From positions 558,001-622,000 of the forward strand of contig JAHRHY010000002.1 in the NCBI GenBank assembly GCA_019671135.1: DNA of 64,000 nucleotides, given 5' to 3'. Positions 44,138 to 56,200 of the stretch are shown in pieces (within the stretch, counting starts at the first letter, position 1; each line of letters begins with the position of its first letter). A program made the position numbers and the translations under genes. The notes under the pieces were generated by a model. The model made no database searches. It was not told the DNA's origin and saw only the letters and a list, made by a program, of their open reading frames with translations. This DNA comes from Linnemannia hyalina (lineage: Eukaryota; Mortierellomycota; Mortierellomycetes; Mortierellales; Mortierellaceae).

Positions 44138-44476
44138 ATGCTTTCATTCGTTGGCATCTCTGCGACATCATACAATAACCCTATTCACCTGTATTTCACA
44201 TCTCTCATCCTTGTTCAAATAAACCAAAATCAATACCACACTCCCTCCTCAAATGGACTTGGACACTCCCACAGTTGAAAGCAAAAAAAAGAACTCATTA
44301 TGTTTTATCGAAAACTGAAGGAAGAGGTATACGGGGAGTGAGATGGTCTAATGATGTCCTCGACGCGGTAATGTGTGCTGAGGAGGAGAGTAGGGAGGCT
44401 GAGGCGTGTTGTGGAAGAGTGATCACTGAAGAAAAAAGTATGTGAATGTCAGTTGTCCTGCTCGATATGAACCTCA
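44138..44476. other. Convergent 3' flanks of hydroxyisourate hydrolase and ethanolamine kinase
   Basis: These 339 bases between facing stop codons contain an AATAAA signal (44219) on the plus strand. I see no further feature. Confidence 0.6.
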
Positions 44477-46579
44477 TTACAGGGCCAAGAACTCATCCCT
44501 ACGCTTGAAGTATTCTGCGAAACGGAGAACCGCATAGGGCATGTAGTCAAAGTCAATATCGGACAACTGTGCCTGGACCTACAGATAGAAAGATAAAGAA
44601 AGAGTTGGTTAGAATCTGGAGCAAGGACCAAATCCACTTCAAAGGTGTCAAACAAAATGCGGATAAAAAGTCTTACCAATGCCCAGATACCCCAGTAAAA
44701 GTGGGAGGCGAGGGCAAACTTGTTGACTTCGCGGTAGACCTTGGCAACCTCCTCCTCTGAAACGGGTCCCTTACTTTCGTCCCGTTCGGCGCTCAAATAG
44801 TTCGAAAGCCACTTGTACTGGACCTCCTTGTTGGGATAGTTCTCGTATTCGCACTCGAATCCACACATCTCGTTAAAGTGGTTGGCGATATCAAAACCAC
44901 GGAACGAGTACGATCCGTATTCATAGTCGATAAAGAAGGCGTCGTCCTTTTCCTCGTTGTAGATCAAGTTGCCATAGAGAAGGTCGTTGTGGCAAAAGAC
45001 GACGGGCGAGTTGAGCTTGAGCAGGTGGTTTTCGAGAAGAATCAGTTCCTTGTGTAGAGTCTCCATGTTGAAGTTCTTAGCAAAGATCTCCTGAACTGCT
45101 GGCTTGCTGTATGACTCGGGCACTAATATCAGCGTCAATTGAAATACCGAGAATAAACCAGAACGTGGTTAGCTGTTTTGTGCGAAGAGACAAATAGCAC
45201 CGTGTCGTTTTGTTATGTTTCCACAATTGTGTCTTTTCTCTGACTGGTGGAAAGTACCTTCTTTGATCCATTTGTGGATGGTCTTGAAGAGCTTTGAGGA
45301 TCTCTCTCCAGGGATCTTGACGGTGTTGTGCCAGACAGCGATTTTCTTGGCAACGAGGGTCATCTTGTGGGCGTCTCTCATGTCGGCCACAGAGAACACC
45401 TTTCCGGGAACGCATCCGTAAGCGAGTCCATTCCTGAACTTTCCATAGAGTGGTGGAGCGAGGTCAAGCTTGGAGAGGATGACCATGTTCTAAATGTTGT
45501 AAGCAGCAGAATAACAGCGTGTTGTTTAGTGTCAAGCCATCGTGAGGGGTTGTTGTTGTTTTGGGTGAGAGTCAATGGCGAGCACTGCAGAAAAATATAG
45601 GGTGGAGGTTTGCTTTTGGTTGGTCGTTTGTGTTCTTGCATTGTATCATGTTGTGGTAGCGTGGTGGTTGTGCGACAAAGAGATACCTTCCATCTTTCCT
45701 TGTTCATGTCACATGTTGTGTTGAACAAACAAAAATAAATAACAAACGTCCGCCGGTGATTGGATCAAAAAATGAGGGAAAGGTTCCCCTTGGCATGAAT
45801 GTTATGCCTTGGAATGACAAAATAGTCAAGTGGTGTACTGTTCAGCCCTTCCTTTCCAAAAGAAAAGGACCTTTTTCCTTTTTCCTTTTTCCTTATGTCT
45901 CCTTGTCCTCGGCTGGCATGCCATCTTCCTTGACCCCTGGTCGACTGTGCCCTGTCGACTGTGTCCTGTCGACTGTCCTGCAATCCTGTGCCACTTTTCT
46001 TGCTGTCATAATTCGACTGTTTCCTTTCTTTTTCGTAGTAAACAGCTGTTTGCCTCCTTGTCAGTTCGACTCTTTCTTTTTGCGGAGACTGGCGAATACA
46101 CTGAAGAAAGACTCACCATGATCTCCTGCTTGCGGTCAATGATGACCTCGCTCTTCTTGCCGTAGGCACGGACAAGGATCTGGACGCCCGTGGGCTTGTA
46201 TGTGCAGCAGATCACTACAAGGTTCGAAAATGGCACAAGTGCGAAAAAGAAAACGAAAAAAAAAGAGCATATGCAGAGTAAGCATAAGTCGGCTTTGTTT
46301 CGGTTGTGCGAAAGATAAACCCTCAAAAATGGATCCAACACATAAAAAATAAGCATTTTTCTTCTTCGAAAGCTTACGCTTGTTGGTGATGCCGTCCTTG
46401 AACTGGATGTAAGAGATCTCGTCTGTGTTCCAGTCGGGGAAGAGGGCCTTCATGACGGCGGCGGCCCCGTTGAAGAGGTCGTCGTGGGGAACGGTGAGGT
46501 CGAGGTAAGGGACGGTGTCCTGAATGTCCTGAATGTACTCCTCGGTCGTTGCCTCGGGTTTAGCGAAAGTAGCCAACAT
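44477..46579 (-). CDS. EKI1: Ethanolamine kinase (EKI1/ETNK type)
   Basis: Phosphorylates ethanolamine with ATP, the first step of the CDP-ethanolamine (Kennedy) route to phosphatidylethanolamine. Five exons, 46579-46378, 46214-46117, 45489-45258, 45122-44677 and 44578-44477, give 359 codons. The choline/ethanolamine kinase fold is shown by ILVRAYGKKSEVIIDRKQEI, LAPPLYGKFRNGLAYGCVPG, VVFCHNDLLYGNLIYNE (Brenner's HxDxxxxN catalytic loop) and AFFIDYEYGSYSFRGFDIAN (the metal-binding Asp), then HFNEMCGFECEYENYPNKEV and FALASHFYWGIWALVQAQ. GFDIANHFNE with an aromatic-poor following segment and the length favour ethanolamine over choline kinase. It is divergent from the HSCB/JAC1 gene, 495 bases away. 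Confidence 0.93.
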
Positions 46580-47074
46580 TGTGTTTATGATTGTTGTAGT
46601 AGGGTATGTGTTGACGAGAGAGGAGGTGCGAAGGTTTGATGGCGGATGAGGAGTGGCGAGGAAGTGGAATGTGACAGAGTGAAGAAAGAAGAAAAAGAAA
46701 GATGATGAAGACAGAAAGAGTAAAAATAAGAATTGGTTATCAGTCAGACGAGTCGAGCGCCAAGTGGAGCAGCCTGGAGTGACAGCAGTAGCCAAGAGAG
46801 AGAGAGCAACGGACCTCAAGAGGACTCGTGAGAGCAAAGTGTGAATTTGACTCGAGCAACAGGACTCTCTCATTCCTGTCCTTTGTCTCTCTGTACGTTA
46901 GCTGTTCATGGTGTACGTGAGATCGCAATCTTGTCACTCACACCGTTCTCTCCCGCCCAATTTTTTTTTTCTGTTCGTTCATTCGCTCATTCTTTCCTTT
47001 TTCTTCTTCTCTTGCCATACCTCCGTTGTCACTCCCTCCCCATCTCTTCTCTTAACAAACCCTCATTCACCACC
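46580..47074. promoter_or_regulatory. Divergent promoter of ethanolamine kinase and HSCB/JAC1
   Basis: These 495 bases lie between two head-to-head ATGs. Each flank carries its own CT-rich leader, GAAGAAAGAAGAAAAAG-type on the kinase side (minus-sense pyrimidines) and CTTTTTCTTCTTCTC on the other, so two start regions are likely. No further motif is certain. Confidence 0.5.
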
Positions 47075-48412
47075 ATGGCATCCCTCATCACAACAACAAG
47101 GGCTAAGGCCGCTCAGATTCCTTTCTCCACAGCCATGACCTCAACCGTCTCTCGCTCCTCTCGTGTTATCCTCTCCACTGCCGCCAACAATACCAGTACC
47201 AGGAACCTCTCCAACCTCACACCTCCTCGTCGTCTCAACACCATCATGAACAGTGCATCAATCCTTCCCTTTTCTTCGCGACACACTCCAGCAGCAGCAT
47301 TCCTATCCACCTCAAGGACCTCCTCCCACTTTCACTCCTCTGCAATTTCTTCCTCTACCTCCAATAATGATACCACAGCAAAGAGACCTGAGACACGCCC
47401 TTGCTGGAAGTGTTCCACCCCCGTTCCTTACCTCGCCCTCCAATGCACCAACCCAGAATGCAAGGTCGTCCAAACCCTCGCCCCCGGTGTCAATTACTTT
47501 GAGACCCTCGGCCTCAGGTAACAAAAAAAAATAATAGCAAGCATGCTGGCCACTTCACTTGTTACTCTTCAACCCTCGACTTCGCACTTTGTCGTCGTGT
47601 ACTCAAAAGGCAATTTTTGTACTCTTTTTTTTCCCATGCAAACTTAGCCCAGAGCCAAGCTATGATGTCGACCTCAAGGACTTGCGGCTCAGGTTCTTCA
47701 AGATCCAGCAATTGATCCACCCCGACTCTTATTCTCAAAACACCAATGTAAGTCTTCAACTGTTCTTTAACTAGCGATCAAATGACCGTTCGTCGATCTG
47801 TAGTCAGTTGATCGTTCCTTTGATCAGTATGCAATTGATCTAACACCTCCATCATAACCCATCAATGTAACAGGGCGATCAAGTGTATGCGCAGCAACAG
47901 TCCTCGCTGGCAAACAAGGCATACTCGACATTGAAGGAACCCCTCAGTCGCGCAAACTACATCCTGGAGCTCTTGGGCGCACCCATCCACGAGACAGAGT
48001 CTCTGAACGAACCAGAGCTGCTGATGGAGGTCATGGAGGCCAGAGAACTCCTTGAGGAAGCGCAGACTGAAGATGAAGTTCAAGAACTCAAAAATGTCAA
48101 CGACAGTAAGTTATTATGTCCATCTTGCATCTGCGTCTGCATCACTGAAACACAAGGAGGGAAGAATGATATTCTCTTGTGTAAATAATTCCCTATTGTT
48201 TCCTTGATTTCTGACATACTTTATCTGTTTTGTTTCAACAAATAATAATAGCGCGCATCAAGGACACGGTGGAGGGGCTGTCAAAGGCATTCAAGGGTCA
48301 GGATCTGGAGCAAGCAAAGACTTTGGCCATTGAGCTCCAGTACTGGATCCGTATCCAGAATGTCATCCGTGACTGGGTTGCCGGCCACCCCATCGTTGCC
48401 GATCACGTCTAG
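47075..48412 (+). CDS. JAC1: Mitochondrial iron-sulfur co-chaperone HSCB/JAC1 with zinc-type tetracysteine domain
   Basis: DnaJ-type co-chaperone that delivers the scaffold protein ISCU/Isu1 to the mitochondrial Hsp70 for [Fe-S] cluster transfer. Four exons, 47075-47517, 47648-47747, 47874-48105 and 48252-48412, give 311 codons. Residues 1 to about 100 are a Ser/Thr/Arg-rich, acid-poor mitochondrial presequence. Next is a tetracysteine module, CWKCSTPVPYLALQC then NPECKVVQ (CxxC...CxxxxC). The J domain follows with NYFETLGLSPEPSYDVDLKD, LRFFKIQQLIHPDSYS (HPD motif), and the HSCB C-terminal domain with ANKAYSTLKEPLSRANYILE, PELLMEVMEARELLEEAQTE and IKDTVEGLSKAFKG. Human HSCB has the cysteine module; budding-yeast Jac1 does not. 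Confidence 0.95.
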
Positions 48413-48640
48413 GTTTTTCTCTTTGTTTACAAGTAGCACTTACACACACATACACTTAAAGACTTCATCCATGGGCGTTTTGTTATATCTTTATTGTTCT
48501 TGAGTGTGGGCGAAAGAGAGTGAATTAAGAAGGAGAAAACACACGAACAATGCAATCAAAACAGCCTTTGCCCATCAGAAGAGCATGAGGAAAAGGAGTG
48601 GGCATCTGAGAAAGGGAGGAAATAAATGCTCAAAGGGGTT

Positions 48641-51600
48641 TCAAGAGTGCCCGTTGAGATCATCGTCGTCGTCCGCGTCCAGGACCCATCGCTTCTTTTC
48701 GCGCACCTTGTACCAAAGTCGCTTGATACCCGCATTCAAAAATGTCGTCCTGGCTTTGCAGTCGCATCGTTCTCCCAGCGAGAATCCACAGGGTGCTTCA
48801 GCGCAGCTCAAAAAGACCATGGGAATTATGGGTGTTGGCGTCTCCTCGTCGGCATTGCCTGCTGCCTTCGATACCGGTGGCTTTCCGCTCTCCGACGACG
48901 AATCATCATCGTTATCGCGATTACTGCCGGGCCCAGGTCGCTGAAGATCCTCCAAGAAGTACTGCTCCAGTTGTAACTGGATCTCTTCGTGGTACAGTTG
49001 TTTCGTGTTCATCACGTTCCTGCGGTAGTCGCATCCCGTAAACACCAACACAACATTGTCCCAGAAGTTGGGGAACTCCTTCATAATATCGTTGAAAGCC
49101 GTCAAGATCGTAATGATCATATCCACTCTACAATGCATGCGCACAGCAAAGAGAACAACATCTCATTAGTTATCCAGATCCATTTGACACATTTGACTAT
49201 TAACAAACAACACTGCTTGCATCACATTTGTACAGTTCAACGTACCCGGAGTCGATCTTGAAGACCAAAAGGAAGGCATTGATGCCCAGTCGGGTGCCAA
49301 CAGACCTGATATACTCCTTCAGGATGGGTATATTTTTCTCATCGTCTCCTTCAGTATCAGCCAGACCTAAGAACAAAATCCATGAAAAGGGCAGAAGCGA
49401 CAAACACGTGTGCGGTGAGCATGTTTCTAAAGACTTCACAATTTGCATTCATCTAGGGTCCAGATACGTCTTCGTCGTTCGTTACCTGGGGTATCGGCAA
49501 CCGTGACAAGTACACGTCTGCTGTCTTCGAATCGACCCCATCCTGAGCGCTCAGCAATGCCTTTGGTGACAGCCTAACACGTAGTAACACAAACATAATC
49601 GTCATATTCATGTCAGCAGTTGTGCTCTTTTCGTTTTCGATATGAAAGCAAACTATCGTCAATATAAACTTACTCTCACAGAGGCACTGGCTTTGAGCTC
49701 GTTTGTGCCCATGATCTTGTTCAGCAGCGACGACTTGCCTTGTCCCGTTTTGCCAATGGCGATAAGAACAACAGGTCCTGGACCGTCTTCGATGTGAGAC
49801 CGTTGCGATGTCTGTCGGATATCATGCGTCACAAGATTGGAAGCTACAAGGTTTGTATTGGTACGGGGAGGAGGCGAGAACAAGTTCGATCCTCCCAAGC
49901 TCGCGTTGCTGAGTCCAACATTGTTTGCAATGTCCACGCGCGATCCATGGTCCAATTCGCCTTCGGAGATGGTCCGGTCGCGTGGGCGTGGTACTTGGTG
50001 GTCCATGGTCTGGATGTCATCGTGAAGACGCGGTCCGTCTGTTGAGCCATTCGTCCCCGATAATGAAGCAGCTATCGCCACTACCGAAGCCAAAGGTGAG
50101 TGGTTGGTATTGAGGGACGCTTGGCTGCCACTCCCGTGGGAAACGGATGGACCAGAATCGTTGGCGGGGTGAGGGACGCTTTGCTGGGAGTCATTCGACT
50201 GGAGGCAAATGCTATCTAAGTTCTCTCGGAACTGCTCCATCTGCCTGTTTTGATACTCCTGTTGCTGCATCAATGTTTCTCTTCCTGCATTGACAATGGT
50301 CTTGGCCCTGTGGAGACTGTCGGCTGAACTGTGATGGGTGTTGTCAGCTACTCCTGCTCCTGCGGTTACTGGCAGCTGAGCATCGTCCTGAGTGTAAAAG
50401 CTCTGGAATGCTGGGGTCTGATAAGAAATTGGGGAGCTGACAAATGCCGACGCCGCAGACTCGCCTATGCCGAAGGGTGGAGGAGAGGTGTTATTGTTGT
50501 TGTTCGCAAAAGCCGAATACGATGAGGACGACGATAGTGGCTGCACGTGAAGGGCGGGGGTTGAGAAATGTCCGTGGTGGGGTCCTGAGGGGTGAGAGTA
50601 TCGATCGCGTGCAGAATCATCATTGCTGGTGGGGTGAACTGGTGCGTGTCCTGGACTAAAGGCGGCGTCAGCCACACCGGGCGCCATGCGAGGGGTAATA
50701 GGCGGTGTGGCAGATTGAGGTGTGAAGGAGCTTCCCGTCGACATTCCAGCACCCCTTCGATTGGAAGTGCTGGAGCTACGCGAAGGGCTTGCCGACGACG
50801 TGGCTGAGACAGGTGCAACGTCGCCATGACCATTATTGACATTGTTGTTGCTGTCGCTGTAGTGGGCATAATTGTTGTTGGTGGCGGGATAATCACCTGT
50901 TGAGTTGACAGTAGCGGCAGCAAAGGCACCAAGGGTGGGCTTTGTTGCAGCAATGGTCCTTGGAGCTTGGGTGTGCTGGGTATGATTGTTGTTAGTTCTC
51001 CAGTCCAAAGAGTCTCGGTCTGCCGAGATATTCCTATTGAGGCCGTTGCTGCCATTACTGGTAGTGGTATAGTTGCTGGCGTTGCTGTTATTGCTGTAAG
51101 TCTGTGAACTAGCGGGTCGAGGAGTGGTGGTGGTAGCAGAGTCCGACACGGGAACCTTGATGTTGGCGTCGTTAGCTTCGAGAGGCACCTTGTAGTTGTT
51201 GTTGCCGTTGTTGTCGTGTGCGCTGCCCATCATGTGATTAGTTGAAGCAGTAGTTGCAGTCGTTGGGTTGTAGGGGTTGTAGTGGTTGTGCATGCTGGTG
51301 TAGCTGGTCTTAAGGTGGAGGTTGTGGTTGCTACTGTCGCTTGGACTGCGGTGGACGTTGGCCATGGATGAAGTCGAAGATGAGGCAGGAAGGGGTGCGC
51401 CGCCGTGGGAGACAGTTGCAGGAGGACCGGCGTAGGAGTGAATGTAGTTGCCGTTATTGTAGGAAACAGGAGGAGACGTGGTGGAGGAAGAAGAGAAGGA
51501 AGAAGGAGGGGGAATGAGAGGAGGAGGAAACGATGAAGTTAGTTCGAAAGCCGAGGAGGAGGGAGTTGAGCCTGGCTGTTGTTGTTGTTGTTGTTGTTGT

Positions 51601-51656
51601 TCGTGAGCAGCAGGCGCAGGGTCAGTTTTCTTCTTGAACTTGAGCCTCTCAAACAT
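48641..51656 (-). CDS. AIG1/GIMAP-type GTPase with long disordered N-terminal region
   Basis: Four exons, 51656-49674, 49573-49486, 49366-49246 and 49127-48641, give 892 codons. Residues 1 to about 620 are low complexity, rich in Asn, Ser, Thr, Gln and Pro, with a Gln run at 20-27 and many NN and SS stretches. The GTPase begins at GPVVLIAIGKTGQGKSSLLN (P-loop GKTGQGKSS), followed by a switch I Thr region, VTVADTPG (G3), then LGINAFLLVFKIDSGYVDMI, corresponding to the AIG1 conserved box, and VVLVFTGCDYRRN as a G4-like TxxD. There is an acidic insertion and a Cys-rich AEAPCGFSLGERCDCKAR segment before the end. No C-terminal membrane segment is seen. AIG1 proteins act in plant and animal immunity and membrane organisation; the role in fungi is not established. 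A long upstream in-frame ATG at 51758 is not used here, because that segment reads as leader. Confidence 0.82.
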
Positions 51657-53266
51657 TGTGTATGTATGTCGAGGGTAAGGGTGAGGAGTGGGAGTAGTGG
51701 TTGTGGTAGTAGTAAGAAGAAGAAAAGGACGAGGGTAGAAGGGAGTGAAGAAGAGCAAGGAAGAAAAAGAGGTAAAGAGAGAGATATGTGAAAGAAGAAG
51801 AGTAAAAGGTGAAGAAGCAGGGAGTGAAGAAGAGAGTTGTGGCGGTGTGCTTGTGTCTGTGTCTGTGTCTGTACTCTGTCTGGATGTGTGTGCGTGTGCG
51901 TGTCAACCAAAGGAGAGAGATACAAGCGGAAGAAGAAAAAATAAGAGCCGTTGGCAAGCACAAAAACGAAACACAGACAGGGCACAGGTATGTGAAGGTG
52001 AATGTGAATGTATGCTGAGTGAGAATGGTGTATTGTGAACTGGCTACTTGAACATGTCTTAGGATATCGATAGCGATGATGGCGATGATGATGGGTATCC
52101 AAGGCAAGAAGGAGGAAGAAGAAGAGAGACACGAAGAGAGAAGGGTCGATAAAGTCGACACGAGAACGATTCAAATACTTCACCACTTCACGGGACTCGC
52201 ATTTTCATCCTCGTTCAGTTCAGCTCATATACCAGGTGGCGTTGTCGAGAAGACAAGAAAACAGAGCGCAAGGGCCCATACCGCCATCTTCTCCTGCTCC
52301 CATGGCTTATCGTTCAGCACCCTTGCTCTTGTCGTTCTCGATCTTCGTCAACCCTTCACATCGACTTCGCCAACAAAAATTTCTAAACCAGCCGTGCTAT
52401 TCGTTCGTTCCTTCACTCCATACCTTTTTTCATTTTCGTACCACCACTCACCCCACCAGCCTCAAGGGCTTCAAACACACCAGTGAAAGGCAGGGATGAC
52501 TTGACGAACATGGACTGTAAGATGGCTACAGCACCACTCAAGGAAGACAGGGCTCAGTCGTGATAAATGACCCTTGATTTCCATTCCGTTCATTCAAAGG
52601 GCAAATGGGCGTCTCGTCTAAAACACTAGCACTGCCTCAAAGCCTAGCAATGCCATCCTCGAATTCGAACTATCCCGCGCATTCAGCCCCCATTTTTGTT
52701 CCACAGCCATCGTATTCAAGTCTAGTCGAATATTGCAACAACACCTCTTCCTTCTTTCTTCTTTCTTGTGCACAAGCGAATTGCCGTTTCGTCAAGTCAA
52801 CATTCGATCGAATAAGCACCTTTTTTTATTTTGTGCGACAAGAATGAAAGCAAAGAGATGTCAGGGCCAAGGCACAGTTCAAGTCGCCATCTGTATTCAA
52901 CCAAATGGAAAGGAAGAAAGTAAAAACGAAAGGAGAAAAAAGTTCCGCGGCGAAATGAGGTCGTGAATAGAAGCCAAAAAAAAGATGGAAGAGCTTCAAT
53001 CGAAATCACAACCATTCAACCTACTCCCTCCTTCCCGACCCTATTTCATATCCGTAATACCCTTTCATCATTCCTTTGCTCCTCTTGTCATTCACTCATT
53101 TCTTCCGTACCACCTTATACCTCCGTAGATATTCCTAGGCAAAGTTTAATACGGAACACATAACCAACTAATTCTGCAGAACACATAAATTACGCATCAC
53201 GTTGAGGAACAAGTAGTGTCTATTTGATGGTGGTAATAAAAGATAACAAAAGGGTATGATGTGCTA
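51657..53266. other. Intergenic between the AIG1 GTPase and STAND genes
   Basis: About 1.6 kb. The first 500 bases are purine-rich on the plus strand, i.e. a CT-rich promoter and leader for the minus-strand GTPase, with a GTGTCTGT run at 51850-51880. The rest, up to the STAND stop, shows no protein-like frame or repeat. Confidence 0.6.
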
Positions 53267-56200
53267 CTAAAGAACCAATTCGTCTAATCCTACAGGCCTG
53301 TCCACCTTCGCACTCTCGTGCTGCTTCAACAAAGCTCGATCAAAGGCTGTCAGCCCCTTGGCCTCCGCCGTCTTGGTTCTAATACCGACAAGACTGTTGC
53401 ATTCGGAGACCCATTGCAACTGAACGCTCACAACATCAGCAGCATCTTGTCCTTCCTCATTGTCTTTGCTCTTTCCTTCTCCAACAACAACAACAACCTC
53501 CCACGCTCGGATAGAATGATCGTGGCTCGCACTGACAAACTCCATTGCACCGTTGGGATTCCAGGCCAAATGGGTGACCGGTGCAAAGAACGGCTGGACA
53601 ACCGACACACATACTCCCGACGACTCGACATTTTGGTCCGACGCGCTCAAAAGACTCGACTGGACATCCCACAGCCGCACAGTACAGTCTTTGCTCCCGG
53701 TGGCAATCCATCTTCCGCAGGTCGAAAAGGACAGGCACTGGACCCAATGGAGGTGTCCTTGCAAAATCACTGCAAGCTTGTTGGTCGTCGTATTCCAGAG
53801 TCGAGCGGTATTGTCCCAACTACTCGACCCAATTAACGAACCATCGGGGGAGTAGACAACGTCTAGAATCGGCCCACTGTGACCCTTCAATGTCGCCACC
53901 AGCTTGCCCGTAGACGCGTCATGGACCCAAAGTTTTTTGCTGAAGCCACCAAGGGCAATCCGACTGCCATCGGGGGAGAACGCGACTCCGCAGGCATGGT
54001 TGTTGAAGGTATGAACGAGGCGTACATCGGTAGCTTGAGTGTCATATATAGCGACTGGTCCTTCCTCAAAGGCGATGGCAATCCAACGGCTGCAAGGCGA
54101 ATAGAAAAGAGCTCCGACACCGCTGTCGTCTCTGGGGAGCACAAGTCCTGCCTTGTCCGTTGAAAGATCCCACAGCTGAACACTGCCGTCATCGGGAGAG
54201 TTGGAAGCCGTTGCAATCTGGAGGCCGTTGGGCGAGTATGCCATACATGCGACATCTTGATCTTCAGAGCGCCGAAGGAGATGAGGGTCGGTTGACATGG
54301 CGTCCCATTGGCGGAGGACTCCTCCGCGATTTGCCGAGACAACATGTTGGCCCGACGGCGAGTACGCTACGAGCGGAAGAGGCCTTGTCAAGTTCTGCAC
54401 GCCTTGGTTTGGCCCACTAGCGTACAGATCCTGCAACTCCCAGATCCGGATAGTCCTATCATGACCGCAAGACGCGAACTGGGGACTGATAGGGGAAAAC
54501 CTCACACACACGACGAAGAGTGAGTGCCCAGTCAAGGTGTTGCAAAGAGTGCCCGTCTCAGCGTCATAAAGACGGACGGTGGAATCCCAACCTGCAGACG
54601 CAATCCACTGGTTGTTGGTCGAAAATACTACTTCCCTGACGCTTTTCGCGTGTCCGATCAAGAGGAGTCCTGGCTCTCCCGTCTCGGCGTTCCAGAGCTG
54701 AATTTGACCATCAACGTGTCCGGATACGATTCGCCGTCCGTCCGAAGAATAAGCGACGCTGTGCACCCACCCTAGAGGCTCTCGGGTCAGAACAAGCCCA
54801 GCCTCTCTTGCTTGGACAATCCACAGTCTGATAACACCTCCATGGTCTCCAGAGACAAGCTGTCTTCCGTCCGGGGAGTAAGCGACGGTCATCACTGGAC
54901 CGGTATGGCCAGTCAAGACGACCTCCTGCTCTCCTGAATGCAATCCCCATAATCGAACCGTCTTATCCTGGCCTGCTGTGGCAATCTGCCGACCATCGGG
55001 CGAGACTGCCACGGACGTGATACCGTCAGGGTGACCCTCCAGCGAACGACACAGCTCTCCCGTGTGGTAGTTCCAAACTCCAAAGACGTTACGTTCGCTG
55101 CCAGCGACCAAAAACTCTCCCTTGGGTGAAAACGCCAGATATACCACATCGCCTCTGTCTCGATAATCGGCATCGGAGGCGAAGACTGGATCGGAAAACG
55201 AGCGGATCCTTGTCCATGTCGCGGTGTCGTAGATCTCGATCGACCCATCATGCAAGCCCACCGCAAAAGCCTCTCCGTCGGGTGAATAGGCACAGCTGGA
55301 TACGCGTGCGTTCAAATCAACATGCGGCAGCTCCCCAAACTGAACTCCTATCATATTGGAGTCACTGAAATCGGCTTGTCGAAGCCAAGACTTGGAGAGC
55401 TTGACATTCCTCAGGTCGGCTCCTTGGAACTGCGCCGAGTCGAATTGGCCACCAGATAAGTCAGCACCTGGGATACGGATACCCCTCAGATTAGCGCCAT
55501 TGAACCGGACTCCTGCCTTGACCAAAATCGTGATCGCATTGGCGGCTGCCTGACCCCTGCTCTCGTCCAACTTAGACTTCTCGATAACTGCCAGCAACTC
55601 ACGCTTGAGTGGAGACTCAATGGTGGATTCTTCTTGGACACGTTCGGCCAAAAACTGGAGGATTGATGGATCACCGAGAATACTCCTCTGGGCTAGAGGA
55701 TGGCTGGCAAGGGAGAGATTGCTGGACTGTTCGGGATCGTAGATAACTCTGGCAAAGAAGTATTCCAAGACCGAGAGATGGATAAAGCTGTTTTGGAACC
55801 CGTTGCGAACTAACGGACTTGATTGTCGCAAGAGTGTCGTTTCTGGCATCCGTCCGAAATACTTGACTTTCCATTGCGCATCGCCCTCTCCTGAAAAGTG
55901 AACTTGAGGACTGCCGTCCTGCTCCTTGAAGATATCGGTAGCAAGACCCTTGAGATACTCTATGACTTTCAGCTTAAAGTCAAACTGTCGCAGATCATTC
56001 AGCGCCTCTGCCTCTGCCTTGCTCAGACTGCTCTTTTCCAGACGACACTCTGCGTTGCTGATCCACTGTTGCACGACGGCGTCGTAGAGCACAATCCGGT
56101 TGACCTTGATCTCCAGGAGGTCATTCTTGGCATGGCCGGCACCAACAAGCCTGGGCATCGCCTCCAAGGCCAAGGTCAGCAAGAATGGGTTCCTGACCAT

